A DNA stretch of 64,000 nt. Source: Ovis canadensis (taxonomy: Eukaryota; Chordata; Mammalia; Artiodactyla; Bovidae). Below the pieces are notes generated by a model. That model was not told the DNA's origin. It searched no databases and saw nothing but the letters and a program-made list of their open reading frames with translations. The DNA is taken from positions 72,464,001 through 72,528,000 of the forward strand of contig NC_091262.1 of NCBI RefSeq assembly GCF_042477335.2, in the 5' to 3' direction. Below, piece by piece: positions 50,870 to 61,435 of the stretch (the stretch's first letter is position 1; every line of letters begins with the position of its first letter). The position numbers and the translations under genes are program-made.

Positions 50870-52370
50870 CTTTTCACATGGTTTTAGGGCTTTCCTCATT
50901 TGTTCACTTAATTTTATTTTTGAATATACAGAATATTAACATTACTCTAAAAGTCTAAACCATATAAAAAGGTCGACGAAGAGAAGCGCTATTCCTTACC
51001 CCCCAATCTCTTCCACTCTGTCCTCCTCACTCCCTTGCAGGTAACCATTTAATTAGTTTCTAGGTCATCCTTTTTTTACAAGGACCCACTGGCATTTACA
51101 CTAGCAACATATGAAAATGATTGTTTCCGTACAACCAGTAGAGTGTCCTGAAAAGCTCTCACATTTTTCCAATCTGATGAATAGGAAATGGTATCTCAAT
51201 GTAGTGTTAATTTGCATTTTTCTTATAATGAGGTTGAACATATTTTCATATGTTGAAACACCTCATAATAGGGATATTAGCTCTTTATCAGTGACATTTC
51301 TTGCAAGTATCTTCTCTCAGATTTTCACTTCTATTGACTTTGCTTACGAATTTTTGACTAAGCAATTAAAAATATTTTATATGGTCAAATTTCTCAGTCC
51401 TTTGAAAAATTTCATATGGACTCAGAGTCATGGTAGGGAAACCTTTTTCTCTACCTAAATTACAGAGAAGTTTACCTGTGTTTTCTTCTAGTACTTATAC
51501 AGTTTTTTCTTATTTTTCATTTAGGTCTCTGATTCTTAGTTTATTCTTATGTGTGAAGAATGAGTCTAATTTTATCCTTTTCATTTTTCAAATGGCTATT
51601 CAGTTGTCCCAATACTATTTACTTGAAAGTCTTTATCAAATATTAACTTTCCATTTGTATTGCTAGACTTTCTAACCTATTTCATTGGTCTGCCTATCTA
51701 TTCATATTCCAGTGCCATAGATTTAGTTACAGTATCTGTGTGGTTTGAGTTGACATTTGGTTGGGCCGGTCCCCTATCCTCCACCCCCTGCCCCCACATC
51801 TTTTCTCTTTCTGTGTTTTCCTGGTTACTCTTGAAGGTTTATTCTTCTGTATGGACTTTGGCATCATTTTGTCTACCTCCAGAAAAAACATTTGCTAGTA
51901 TTTGTATTGGAATACAATTAAGTTGATAACTTAGGGAAAACTGACATCTAGATGAGGCTGACCGTCTTATTCAATAAGGAATATCTTTGCATTTGTTCAA
52001 GTCTAATTTTGTATCTTTAAGGAATATTTTATAATTTTCTCTATATCAATTCTGCACATTTCTTATTTATTTCTAAGTGCTATATCTTTTTGATTGTTTT
52101 TGGATTTTCTCTTCCATTATCTGTTTTAATTGGTTGTTGTTTGTGTATATGAAGGCATTGCTTTTGCGTGTTAACTCTGTATTCTGGTATCTTGCTGAAA
52201 TCTTTTATTGAGTTCGTTTTACCATTGATTTGCTTAGGTTATGCAAGTACATTACATGTCATCTGCAAACAGAAAGAGTTTACACTTCTAACACCCCCAA
52301 TGGGAAATGGTAATGAATAGAACAAGTAGCCTCGTCTTACTCTTGATCTTAGTGGGAATGCATTTAGTGT
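50870..52370 (-). mobile_element. Old antisense L1
   Basis: TTAATTTGCATTTTTCTTAT, ATATTAGCTCTTTATCAGTG and TGTATTCTGGTATCTTGCTG are standard antisense L1 text. Confidence 0.7.
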
Positions 52371-52379
52371 TTTCTTATT

Positions 52380-52930
52380 AAGATGCTGACTTTACACATA
52401 AATATGGAATCTAGAAAAATAGTATAGATAAACCTATTTGCAGGGCAGGAATTGAGACGCAGGCATAGAGGACAGACATGTGGGCACAGAGCTGGGGGAA
52501 GCGGGGAGTGGGATGAATTGAGAGTAGACTGACGAACATGCACTACCATGTGAAAAACAGATAGCGGGAAGCTGCCAGATAGCACAGGGAGCTCAGCTCG
52601 GTGCTCTGTGATGACCTAGAGGTGGGATGGGGGGCGGTGCGGGTGGGCGGGAGGTTCAAGAGAAAGGGGATATATGTATGCATATGGTTGATCTGCGTGT
52701 GGCTCAGCTGGTAAAGAATCTGCCTGTAATGCGGGAGACCTGGGTTCAATCCCTGGGTTGGGAAGATCTCCTGGAGAAGGGAAAGGTTACCCAGACCAGT
52801 TTTGTGGCCTGGAGAAGTCCATGGACCATACGACTGAGCAAATTTCACATAGTTGATCCACTTGGTTGTACAGCAGAAACTAACACAACATTGTAAAGCA
52901 ATTATACGCCAATAAAAAAAGATTCTGATT
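52380..52930 (+). mobile_element. Ruminant L1 3' end, interrupted by Bov-tA
   Basis: TAGCACAGGGAGCTCAGCTC, then CAGCAGAAACTAACACAACA and AATTATACGCCAATAAAAAA at the 3' end. A Bov-tA (52691-52846) sits between two similar flanks (CATATGGTTGATC and CATAGTTGATC). Confidence 0.8.
52691..52846 (+). mobile_element. Bov-tA SINE, 3'-shortened
   Basis: TGTGGCTCAGCTGGTAAAGA to GACCATACGACTGAGCAAAT. Confidence 0.88.
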
Positions 52931-52966
52931 TAGAAAGGTGTACAAATATGTCTATTTAAAGAAAGT

Positions 52967-53158
52967 GAAAGTCACTCAGTCATGTTCAGCTTTTTGTGAC
53001 CCCATGAACTGTAGCCTGCCAGGCTCCTCTGTCCATGGAATTTTCCAGGCAAGAATACTAGAGTGGGTACCATTCCTCTTTCCAGGGGATCTTCCCAACC
53101 CAAGGAACAAACCCAGTATCTCCTGCATTGCAGGCAGATTCTTTACCTTCTGAGTCAC
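52967..53158 (-). mobile_element. Bov-tA SINE
   Basis: Antisense: AAGTCACTCAGTCATGTTCA to CTTTACCTTCTGAGTCACC. Confidence 0.9.
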
Positions 53159-53167
53159 CAAAGTGAA

Positions 53168-53292
53168 GTGAAGTGAAGTCGCTCAGTCATGTCCAACTCT
53201 TTGCAACCCCGTGGACTGTAGCCCACCAGGCTCCTCTGTCCATGGGATTCTCCAGGTGAGAATACTGGAGTGGATTGCCATTTCCTTCTCAA
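53168..53292 (-). mobile_element. Bov-A SINE monomer
   Basis: Antisense: GTGAAGTCGCTCAGTCATGT to GAGTGGATTGCCATTTCCTT. Confidence 0.88.
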
Positions 53293-53325
53293 GTATCCTC
53301 AGTTCCTTTCTCTCAAGACATATGC

Positions 53326-53516
53326 CGTTGTTGTTCAGTCGCTCAGTCGTGTCTGACTTTGCGATCCCAGAGACTGCAGCACACCAGGCTTCCTTGTCCT
53401 TCACCATATCCTGGAGTTTGCTCAAACTCATGTCCATTGAGTTGGGGATGCCATCCACCCATCTCGTCATCCTCTGTCATCCCCTCTCCTCCTGCCTTCA
53501 ATCTTTCCCAGCATCC
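53326..53516 (-). mobile_element. BovB 3' end fragment
   Basis: Antisense: TTCAGTCGCTCAGTCGTGTC, CTCATGTCCATTGAGTTGGG and CATCCACCCATCTCGTCATC. Heavily 5'-truncated. Confidence 0.78.
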
Positions 53517-53605
53517 TGTATCTATCATCTAATTATCTCTGTATCATCTATTATCTATCTACCTATTTATCTCTCATCTATAACATCTATTTATGTATCT
53601 ATCCA
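53517..53605. repeat. Degenerate (ATCT)n tetranucleotide repeat
   Basis: ATCT/ATTT-rich imperfect repeat directly beside the truncated BovB end. Confidence 0.85.
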
Positions 53606-53829
53606 TTTGATTCTCCTTTATCTCACTTGCTGTTTTCTGCCCTGAACTGTGACAGTAAGGTCTCTTCCTCTTGCAGTCTTTCTCTAGTGACCTCTTCTAA
53701 CAGAGCTTAATATGATGCCCGGGGCTGAAGAAAAGGTCCAGACCCTGATCTGAAAGGTCCAGATCAGTTTTTGCAGAGCTGCAATGAAAGGAGAATTTGG
53801 AGTTGAAAAGCAGTAAATCGATACCTTTT

Positions 53830-54385
53830 TGTTTTAAATAGTCAGTTATACTTTAAATGTGTTTAGAAATATTTTTTCTTTGTCCACATATATACTCTTT
53901 CCAGTGCTCTTCATTCTTTTGTGTCTGTGCTAGTTTCCATCTAGAAGCATCTTATTTCTCTATAAAGAACTACTTAAAATTTTTCTTTAGTACAGGTGGC
54001 AAGCTTCCTCAGCTCTTATTTCTCTGAAAAACCCCCTTATTTTGTCTTCAATTTTGAAGGATTTTTTTTTTTTTTTTGCTTTCTGAGAGATAGGACATAT
54101 CCGCCTCCCCCTCTAGCACTTTAAATACATCTTTCTGTTGTGTTTTGACTTGGATGATTCCTTCTTTTTAAAGTTTTTACTTAGAAATAATTTCAAACTG
54201 ACAAAAGTTTACAAAAATAGTAATGTTTCCATAGACCTTTCACGGTGCTTCCACATATCACATAACCGAAGGACAAGGATCAAAACCGGAAAATTACATC
54301 GGCACAGTACTACATTGATATTACTCAGTGTATCGGTCGTCCCCCCCTTCCCCTTCAACCACTCTTGTCACCAGTAGCAATGACA
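53830..54385 (-). mobile_element. Old antisense L1
   Basis: TTTTGTGTCTGTGCTAGTTT, GCTTTCTGAGAGATAGGACA and AGAAATAATTTCAAACTGAC are antisense L1M-like. It ends next to the SERPINA6 poly(A) region. Confidence 0.5.
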
Positions 54386-54389
54386 GTGA

Positions 54390-54395
54390 TTTATT
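54390..54395 (-). terminator. SERPINA6: SERPINA6 poly(A) signal AATAAA
   Basis: The minus strand reads TGTAATAAATCAC only 23 bp beyond the stop codon at 54421-54419, so the predicted 3' UTR is extremely short. Confidence 0.6.
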
Positions 54396-54418
54396 ACAAG
54401 AGGGGGACCTGGGGAGGA

Positions 54419-54682
54419 TTAGGGGGAGCCCTCCCACCCCTTTCTGTGGGCTCTGGGTGCCCGCGTCAGACGCAGCTTGGCTCCTGGGAGTGCACCTTCG
54501 GTCGGATTCACAACCTTGCCCAGGAAGAGGCTGCTCCACGTGAAGTCGTCGAAGATCATGACGATGAAGGGCCGGTTGAAGCGGAGGGTGAGCGGCCCGG
54601 GCGCTGCGCTCACGCTGACCCGGGTAGGGGCGGCCGCCTCCAAGCCCTTCTCATCGACCTGCAGCGCGGCCTTGTGGACCAC
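54419..54682 (-). CDS. SERPINA6: SERPINA6 last coding exon with C-terminal extension
   Basis: 264 nt (87 codons plus TAA). The acceptor is TTCCCACCAG. It encodes the hinge [19 protein letters not shown], a reactive-loop region [17 protein letters not shown], and the conserved end [17 protein letters not shown]. Human CBG stops right after NPV. Here the frame runs on through [16 protein letters not shown] to a TAA, adding a basic, Arg-rich tail. I recall that the ovine CBG entry is also about 25 residues longer than human, so this is probably a real ruminant feature. Confidence 0.92.
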   Translation of the reverse strand: MVHKAALQVDEKGLEAAAPTRVSVSAAPGPLTLRFNRPFIVMIFDDFTWSSLFLGKVVNPTEGALPGAKLRLTRAPRAHRKGWEGSP

Positions 54683-57600
54683 CTGGTGGGAACAGACCCG
54701 GCAAGGAGGATGAGTACCGGCTGCATGGGCGGAGCTTTCCGAGCTCCACCGCCTCAGCTCCTCGCACCCTCGGTTTTCTGGACTGCAAAGCTGTGGCTCA
54801 GAGAAGGGCACTTACTGATCCCTCATCTATGCGGCAGCCCCCGGACTAGCGCTGGAATCTGTCCACCCCCCGGACCCAGGTCACACCTAGGCTGCCTCCC
54901 TAGAAAATCGGCAGGTGGAGCCCACCAACGGAGAGAGAAAGACTTGGGGCTGAAACTGGAGCTCAGCATCCATACTGGGCGTCCCTTACTGGGTCCTGCG
55001 CTGGTGGACGGAGACCTCGTTCCCTCTTCACTTTGCCGGTAAATACGAGGGTTCGATTTATGCAAAAGGGTTGTACCCACTCTGTAGGGGAAAGGGTCAT
55101 CTGTGACTTCTCAAACATCCCTAGTTATAATCAAAATTAGAAGATATTCTCAAGCTGGTAAAACTCTTGAGTGGCTTGTATCAAAAGCCTTGGACGGATC
55201 AGAACTGGCTGATTAAATAACACCACCTATGGGATAGGATGGCTTCCCTGGTGGCTCGGTGGTAAAGAATCTGCCTGCCAATGCAGGAGATGCAGGTTTG
55301 ATTCCTGGGTGGGGAAGAGCCCCTGGAGAAGAAAATGGCAACCCACTCCAGTATTCTTGCTGGGGAAATCCCATGGACAGAGGAGCCTAGCGGGCTCCAT
55401 GGAGCTGCAAGGAGTCAGACATAACTTAGCAACTAAACAACAACAACGAAGGGACAGGACTCTCCTAGATGGAGCAGCTGGGAATCAGAGGCTCAGAGCA
55501 CTCTGAAATGAGGCCCACGTGGCTAGGGAGAAGCTGAGCTGGGCTAGGAACCCCTGCAGTGTGTCCTGGGAATATGAGGTTTTGAGTTAGCCTGTTTACT
55601 GCCTCTGTGACCTTGATGAGTCATTCACTCTCCCAGAGATTCCTCCTCTGAGAAACTGGGGTTGCAGCCACCTTGTAAGGTGGTAGCGGTCTGACTGAGT
55701 CCTTCACACACAGGCACTGCTGAGCGCATACTGTGTGCCAGGCATCACAGTGGTCAAAGTCTGCGTGTATGAGGGCAGGGGCTTCTCTCACTCTCCTGTC
55801 CGCCCCACCCCCCTTCTTTTTTTGTCATCCACAGGATGGTAAGATCCTGCGAGGGCAGGGCCACATCTGAGGCATCTCTAGTGTCTAGCCCAGGTGGGGA
55901 CACATAGAACTTGCTCTGTAATATTTCTGAATGAGTGACAGAACCTAAAGCTGAAGGGTGGAGATTCAGTGTGATCTCATGCAGACCCTTTCTTTTGCTA
56001 GCAGTCCTGCCGTGACGACTTTGTCTTCTGCAGAGCCCCCTCTGTGTGGCCTGGCAGAACAGGTGGACGCTGGACTGTGCTACTGCTTTGTCCCCAGCTT
56101 CCTGTGTGACCTTAGGGAGGTCACCTTCTTGCTGAGCCTCCGTTTAGCCTGTTGTAAACTGGAGGCTTGGAGAAGACCTCTCAGCCTGGGGTCTAGTGAC
56201 CTGTTCATGGGTGGGCTCTGTGTTGCTTATTATTGTTTGTACTGTGAATTTTGGTAGAGGGGGAAGGAGGGGCTGTAAAGACACCTACCTTTGACACCTT
56301 CGGCAGGGCCTCTTGGGTGATGCCTGAGAAATGTGTCCGGTTGCTGAGCAAGTCTGCAATGCCCATATCCCCCATGATGCCCCCAAGGTCGTAGGCTCCA
56401 GAGATGGAGATCTTTGGGATGTACAGATCCACCTGGCTGCTTGGGTAAGCAGATGGGGTTAGACTTTCCTGGGCTGGGCCTGATCAGCCAGACTCCCGTT
56501 TCCCCTGGGATGCCCCTGCCTCCCTGCTGGACCTGCTCTTTGGGGACAGAGGAGGGGACAGGGCAGGAGGCAGGATCTGCCTCTCCCTGCAACACACAAG
56601 CAGCTTCTTCTTTGGGCCTCTGAATTGCAAAGTCCTTTCTTCTCAGCTCTTTCTTGGAGCTGATTCCACTCAATCCAGCTAAACTCTTGGACCCTGAAGG
56701 AAAGAATCCCTAAAGAAATCCTTGTGGACAAGAGAAATAAAAGCAAAAATGAAAAATAGGATCAAACAAAACAGAAGTTTTTGCACAGCAATGGAAACCA
56801 TAAACAAAATGAAAAGACAACCTATGGGGTGGGAGCAAATATTTGCAAATCATGCTACCAACAAGGGCTTAATTTCCAAACTATACAAACAGCTCATGCA
56901 GCTCAATATCAAAAAACCAAATAACTCAATCGAAAAAATGGACAGAAGACCTCTATAGACATTTTCCCCCAAGAGACATACAGATGGCTAACAGGCACAT
57001 GAAAAGATGCTCAACACTGCTAATTATTAGAGATATGCAAATCAAAACCACACTGAGACATCACCACACACTAGTCAGAATGGCCATCATTCAAAAAGTC
57101 TGTGAATAATAAGTCTGTAAATGCTAGAGAGGGCATGGAGAAAAGGAAACCTTCCTACAGTGTTGGTGGGAATATAAGTTGGTTTAGCCACTGTGGAAAA
57201 CAGTATGAAGTTTCCTTAAAACACTAAAAAGTTATCATATGATCCAGCAATCCCACCCCTGGGCATATATCCAGAGAAAACTCTTAATTTGAAAGGATGG
57301 CTGTACCTCTATGTTCATTGTAGCATTCTTTACAGTAGACAACACACCCTAAGTGTCTTTCAACAGATGAATGGATAAAGAAGATGTGATATATATATGC
57401 AATGGAATATTAGTCAGCCATGAAAAAGAAAGAATTAATGCCATTTTCAGCAACATGGATGGACCTAGAGAATATCATACTAAGTGAAATGTCAGATAGC
57501 AAAAGGCAAATACTATATGATATAATTTATATGTGGAATCTAAAAATAATACAAATGAATTCATTTATAAGGCAGAAAGAGTCTCACAGACATAGAAAAC

Positions 57601-60526
57601 AAACATTGTTACCAAAAGGAAAGGGATGAATTAGGAGTATGGGATTAACAGATACACACTGCCATATATATTAGATAAACAACAAGGATTTACTCTATAG
57701 CACAGGTGACTGTATTCATTATCTTGTAATAACCTATAGTGGAAAAGAATGATAAAAGGATATATAAACTGAATCACTTTGCTGTACACCTGAAACTAAC
57801 ACAATATTGCATATCAACTGTACTTTAATTTTAAAAAGAAAAAAAAAAAGTCCTGTGGAACTGCAAGCATCCCCTGGGAGAAATGGAGTGGAGGGAGCAG
57901 GCAGCTGGGAGCAGCAGTCCTGGCCCCAGCCGTGCTGCTAATGCTTTGTGGCTTTAGCCAAGTCCCATCCCTTTCTGTGCTTGTCCTCATCTACACCACA
58001 CAGGGGAGAGAAGATGCCTGAAACCCTGAAATCAGTGATAAGGCCCACGCTGTCCATTGTGGAAGGAAAGGCTGGAGAGCTGCTCTGCACTGAGCACAAG
58101 CCACCCTGGGGAGGACTGGAGGCTGCCAACCTGGGGAACTGAGGAGGAGCCCAAGGCCAGCGAGATGTGGGACTTCTCTAGATGAGCAGTGGCAACAGAA
58201 GGTAAGGGAGGCAGTCCCATACCAGGCAGCTCCTGGCTCACCTTCCTGACCTCCTATACCTCACCTAATCTGCGCAATCTTACAAAGTGGAGTCAACATC
58301 TTCAATTTCCAGATTGAGAGACTGAATCTCAGAAGCTGAGGAATTTCTCCAGAGTCACACCCCTGGGAAGCAGCAGGACTGTGAAGAAACCAGGACTTGT
58401 TGCCTTGGAGCCCCACTGCCCTACCCCGAGAGCTGTCACCATGACCTGCCGGCAGCAGGCAGGTGACAGCTGAGCAAGGGGACCCGGGGGAAGGCTCTTG
58501 TGAGAGCACCTTGTGAGTAGGGCCCAGGGGCTTCCAGTGGGAGGTGGGGTATCAGCTGGGCTCTGAAGGATGCTGAGCTCAGATCCATTGGAGAGCATGG
58601 TGGGAGGGGTAGTGATGCTGGGAGTGGTGAGAAGTGAGAAGTGACCACGTGAGTGTGGAGGTGAGGAGCCGTGGGTGACATCATTGGAATAAAGTAGATG
58701 CCCAATCACATATGATGTCCAAAGGTGCAAAGTTTTACCTTGAATGTTTATTTTTTAAAAATCTAGATGAAAATGGCACATGTTACTGGTGAATGTTGTT
58801 TTAAAGTATTTTAGTTTAGAGATTATTTTTGGAGTAAAGAGAAAGGGTATCCTTTGTCTCATTTTCAATACATCAGGGTTTAGAATTTGAATCACAGAGT
58901 ATTATCACCACCTGGTGGGGCTGTACCTGAATTACAGGGTCCCTTCGAGGGGTGAGGGTGAGGGAGGGAGGGATGGGACGGTTGACCAGAAAAACTGGCA
59001 AATGGGTCCCAACTATTGACCAAACATGTGGGGCTTCCCCAGTGGCTCAAGCAGTAACGAATCCACTGCAATGCAGGAGACATGGGTTTGATCCTTATGT
59101 TAGGACGATCTCCTGGAGGAGGAAATGGCAAGCCATGCCAGTATTCTTGGCTGGAAAATCCCATGGAGAGAGGAACCTGGCATTCAGGGGGTTGCAAAGA
59201 GTCAGACAAGACTGAGCACACGATGGATGGATGGATGGATGGATGGATGGATGGATGGATGGATGGATGGACCAAACACAGGCTCACATGCACACACCCT
59301 GAAGGGAGAGATGGTTGGTCCAAGGACACTAAGAATGCCTTCCATGGCCCCCATGTGGCTCTGGGGATCTCTGGAACACAGAGCTCTCTTCCCTGAAGGA
59401 GAATGCCCTAGGACTTCCTGTCCACTCTGGAACTGGATTAACCTCTCCAGAAGCACCAGGACTCAGCAGCTCTCTAAGAGGAACATTTATAATAAAAAGA
59501 ACCCCAAACCATGGAACACAAAACCTTTGTTTATAACAAAGTAGAAGAGCTTCTTTCTAGATTTTTCTGCCAGCAAAATTCTTGGATTACCAAGTTCATC
59601 TAAGAGGGATTTGGCTTACCTCTGCTGCTGATGGTGCTCGGGTCCTGGCCTCCCTGACTTGGCTGGTGCTGTTACCTCTTCCACCTGTGATCCTGGGGTG
59701 CTTTGTGCTGACTGAACTTCTACTCAGGCTTAAGGCTCAGTTCAAAGTGAAAGCCTTCCGCTCTGTAGCCCCTTCCCCAGTTTCCTGGGGCAGAGTCCAG
59801 TTTCCTACCCTCCTTCAAGTTTTATACATTATGCCTCTCCTTCCCTCTCTTGCTCTGACAGAGCTTACATCACTGTACCACTAATAATTCCACTAGAATC
59901 TGCTTTCTTCTCTAGAGTACATCCCTTCTGCTTAGCCTAGTGTGTTGTACATAGCAGTTGCTTCCACATATGGATACTGAATGACTGGATGGATGAATGA
60001 AGGACATGGTGATTAACTTAATCAGGACAACTTCCTGATTAAGAAGGACCCCCCTTTGTGGAATGCCCCAGAGCATCCCTGTGTCAATCAACACGTGGAT
60101 AAACAAGTGTGACTTCCAGGTCAGAGAACCCAGCACACAGGGAAACAATAAGCCCCGGAGGGCAAGTCTAGGGGTAGAAGGATAGCTGGATGGATCCCTT
60201 TTCTTCTCGCCCCACTTTCTGGGATCTGCAGAAACTCAGTTGGCTAAGGGCTTACCTCATGGTTAGGGACTTGGACCACCTCTGAATGGTGTCCCGGCTC
60301 AGCGCGGTGATGACCGAGTCCATCTTCCCCTTGACTGGGAGCACGAAGAAGACAGTCTCATTGCCTGTATAGTCCAGCTGTACCAGCTGGCAGGGGAGCA
60401 CCGAGTCGTTCAGGTACTTGATGGTGTTCGACTGGAACATCACGGGCACCCGCACTGTCGTCGCCTCATTCACATAGAAGTTCTCTTCTCTGGTGCTTTC
60501 CAGGTCGAAGGAGTGCGCCCACATGC
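54419..60526 (-). CDS. SERPINA6: SERPINA6, corticosteroid-binding globulin (CBG), last three coding exons
   Basis: CBG (transcortin) is a liver-secreted, non-inhibitory clade A serpin that carries cortisol in plasma. The coding exons, in transcript order, are 60526-60256, 56436-56289 and 54682-54419 (271, 148 and 264 nt). All have GT-AG borders and joining phases. Diagnostic text: [31 protein letters not shown] (the conserved steroid-site-linked sequon), [32 protein letters not shown] and [14 protein letters not shown] (with the Trp of the steroid pocket). The C-terminus continues 26 residues past the human end. The first coding exon, with the signal peptide, must lie beyond 64000. Neighbour order PPP4R4 - SERPINA10 - SERPINA6 agrees with other mammals. 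Confidence 0.94.
54683..56288 (-). other. SERPINA6 intron 4
   Basis: Contains a Bov-tA (55243-55437), MIR/L2-like text at about 55575-55935 and MIR-like text at 56060-56180. 54690-55240 appears unique. Confidence 0.5.
55243..55437 (+). mobile_element. Bov-tA SINE
   Basis: GGCTTCCCTGGTGGCTCGGT to ACATAACTTAGCAACTAAAC with an AAC-rich tail. Confidence 0.92.
56289..56436 (-). CDS. SERPINA6: SERPINA6 coding exon ([10 protein letters not shown]... to LPKVSK)
   Basis: 148 nt. The acceptor is ACCCAAGCAG and the donor AAG|GTAGGT. It encodes [20 protein letters not shown], then [19 protein letters not shown]. The sequon is NRT, shifted by three residues from the NFS sequon of human CBG as I recall it. 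Confidence 0.94.
56735..57852 (+). mobile_element. L1 3' end
   Basis: L1 ORF2 end and 3' UTR: CAATGGAAACCATAAACAAA, GGGAGCAAATATTTGCAAAT, AGAGATATGCAAATCAAAAC, CCAGCAATCCCACCCCTGGG, CCTGAAACTAACACAATATT, then an A-rich tail. 5'-truncated. Short similar flanks (TCCTTGTGGA and TCCTGTGGAA) may be the target-site duplication. Confidence 0.88.
59032..59221 (+). mobile_element. Bov-tA SINE
   Basis: GGCTTCCCCAGTGGCTCAAG to GTCAGACAAGACTGAGCACA, followed at once by (ATGG)n. Confidence 0.9.
59223..59270. repeat. (ATGG)n microsatellite
   Basis: Twelve perfect ATGG units at the 3' end of a Bov-tA SINE. Confidence 0.97.
60256..60526 (-). CDS. SERPINA6: SERPINA6 coding exon ([13 protein letters not shown]... 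to WSKSLT)
   Basis: 271 nt. The acceptor is CTCTCCCCAG and the donor AG|GTAAGC, the usual length for this serpin exon. It encodes [56 protein letters not shown] and [11 protein letters not shown]. Sequons are NET (conserved) and NDS (in YLNDS, not in human as I recall). Confidence 0.95.
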
Positions 60527-61237
60527 CTGGGGAGAGGAGGGGCGGGGAGGGGAGGAAACAGGCCTGTGAGAGCAGGAGGAAGGCACAGCTTGGGTGGCAT
60601 CAGCGCACCAGGGATGACCACCAAACAAGTCAGGCAGTGGCCTCCTCAACCGGGAAGGTCCTCACCAGAGCTGCTGGAACTTTGTGCTAGGATGTGAAAT
60701 TCCCAGAGGTGTAAAGCCTGCTCCATCCTCCTTTGTGATACACTGCAGATTAGTATGCTTTCTGAGACTGACTTTTAGAAATGGAAGGAGAGAGAAAACA
60801 GAGAATGCCGGTCCGGGGATTTGGGAGTAGCATTCAGTACACTAGACTTTGGATTGAGTGGATCTTGGATTGGAGGGCTCTGAAGTAGTGCTGGGGGAAC
60901 TGATCAACTATTCCATCCTCACTCCCTGATGTCCTGGCCACAGAAGCACAGCAGGCAGCCTGGTCACCCAGTCAGTCGTACCCACTTTCCTGCAGGCAGC
61001 TCCTCCCCTCCTGAGTGGTCCCAAGGGCCACAGCACATTTCCTAGAGACAGGATCAGGGTGAGATGAGTCCTTCAAGGTCTCAGACTCCCATCCCCACCT
61101 GGACTCATATCCCCTTCACCACATTCCACCACAGCATCATGCAATTTGTTTGTTCCTCTTGTGATGGGGAACTCACTACTGTAACTGATGGGACTTTCCA
61201 CTACTGGTCAATACTGATGGGAAGGAAATTGCTCCTT

Positions 61238-61435
61238 ATGAAAGTCACTCAGTCATGTCCAACTCTTTGTGACCCCATGGACTGTAGCCTGCCAGGCTCT
61301 TCCGTCTATGGAATTCACCAGGCAAGAATACTGGAGTGGATAACTGTTCCCTTCTCTAGGGGAATCTTCCCAACCCAGGGACTGAACCCAGATCTCCTGC
61401 ACTGAAGGTGGATTATTTACATCTGAGCCACCAAA
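61238..61435 (-). mobile_element. Bov-tA SINE
   Basis: Antisense: AAGTCACTCAGTCATGTCCA to TTTACATCTGAGCCACCAAA. Confidence 0.92.

Larger units (their letters stand above)
46600..54389. other. Intergenic region between SERPINA10 and SERPINA6
   Basis: No coding exon recognised. MIR-like pieces lie at about 48345-48480, 48655-48830 (plus) and 49965-50060 (minus). SINEs, L1 and microsatellites are listed separately. 47160-48330 and 49140-49950 look unique. Confidence 0.5.
56437..60255 (-). other. SERPINA6 intron 3
   Basis: Holds a sense L1 3' end (56735-57852), MIR-like scraps (57935-58010, 58290-58400), a Bov-tA with an (ATGG)n tail (59032-59270) and L2-like text (59640-59900). 58420-58750 and 59900-60250 show nothing certain. 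Confidence 0.5.

Noticed and set aside
54365-55042. 225-residue plus-strand open frame
   Set aside because: Antisense to the last SERPINA6 exon and its intron. No family resemblance.
59223-59270. Regularly repeated ATGG block considered as a CRISPR-like array
   Set aside because: Perfect tetranucleotide microsatellite without spacers, in a mammalian intron.
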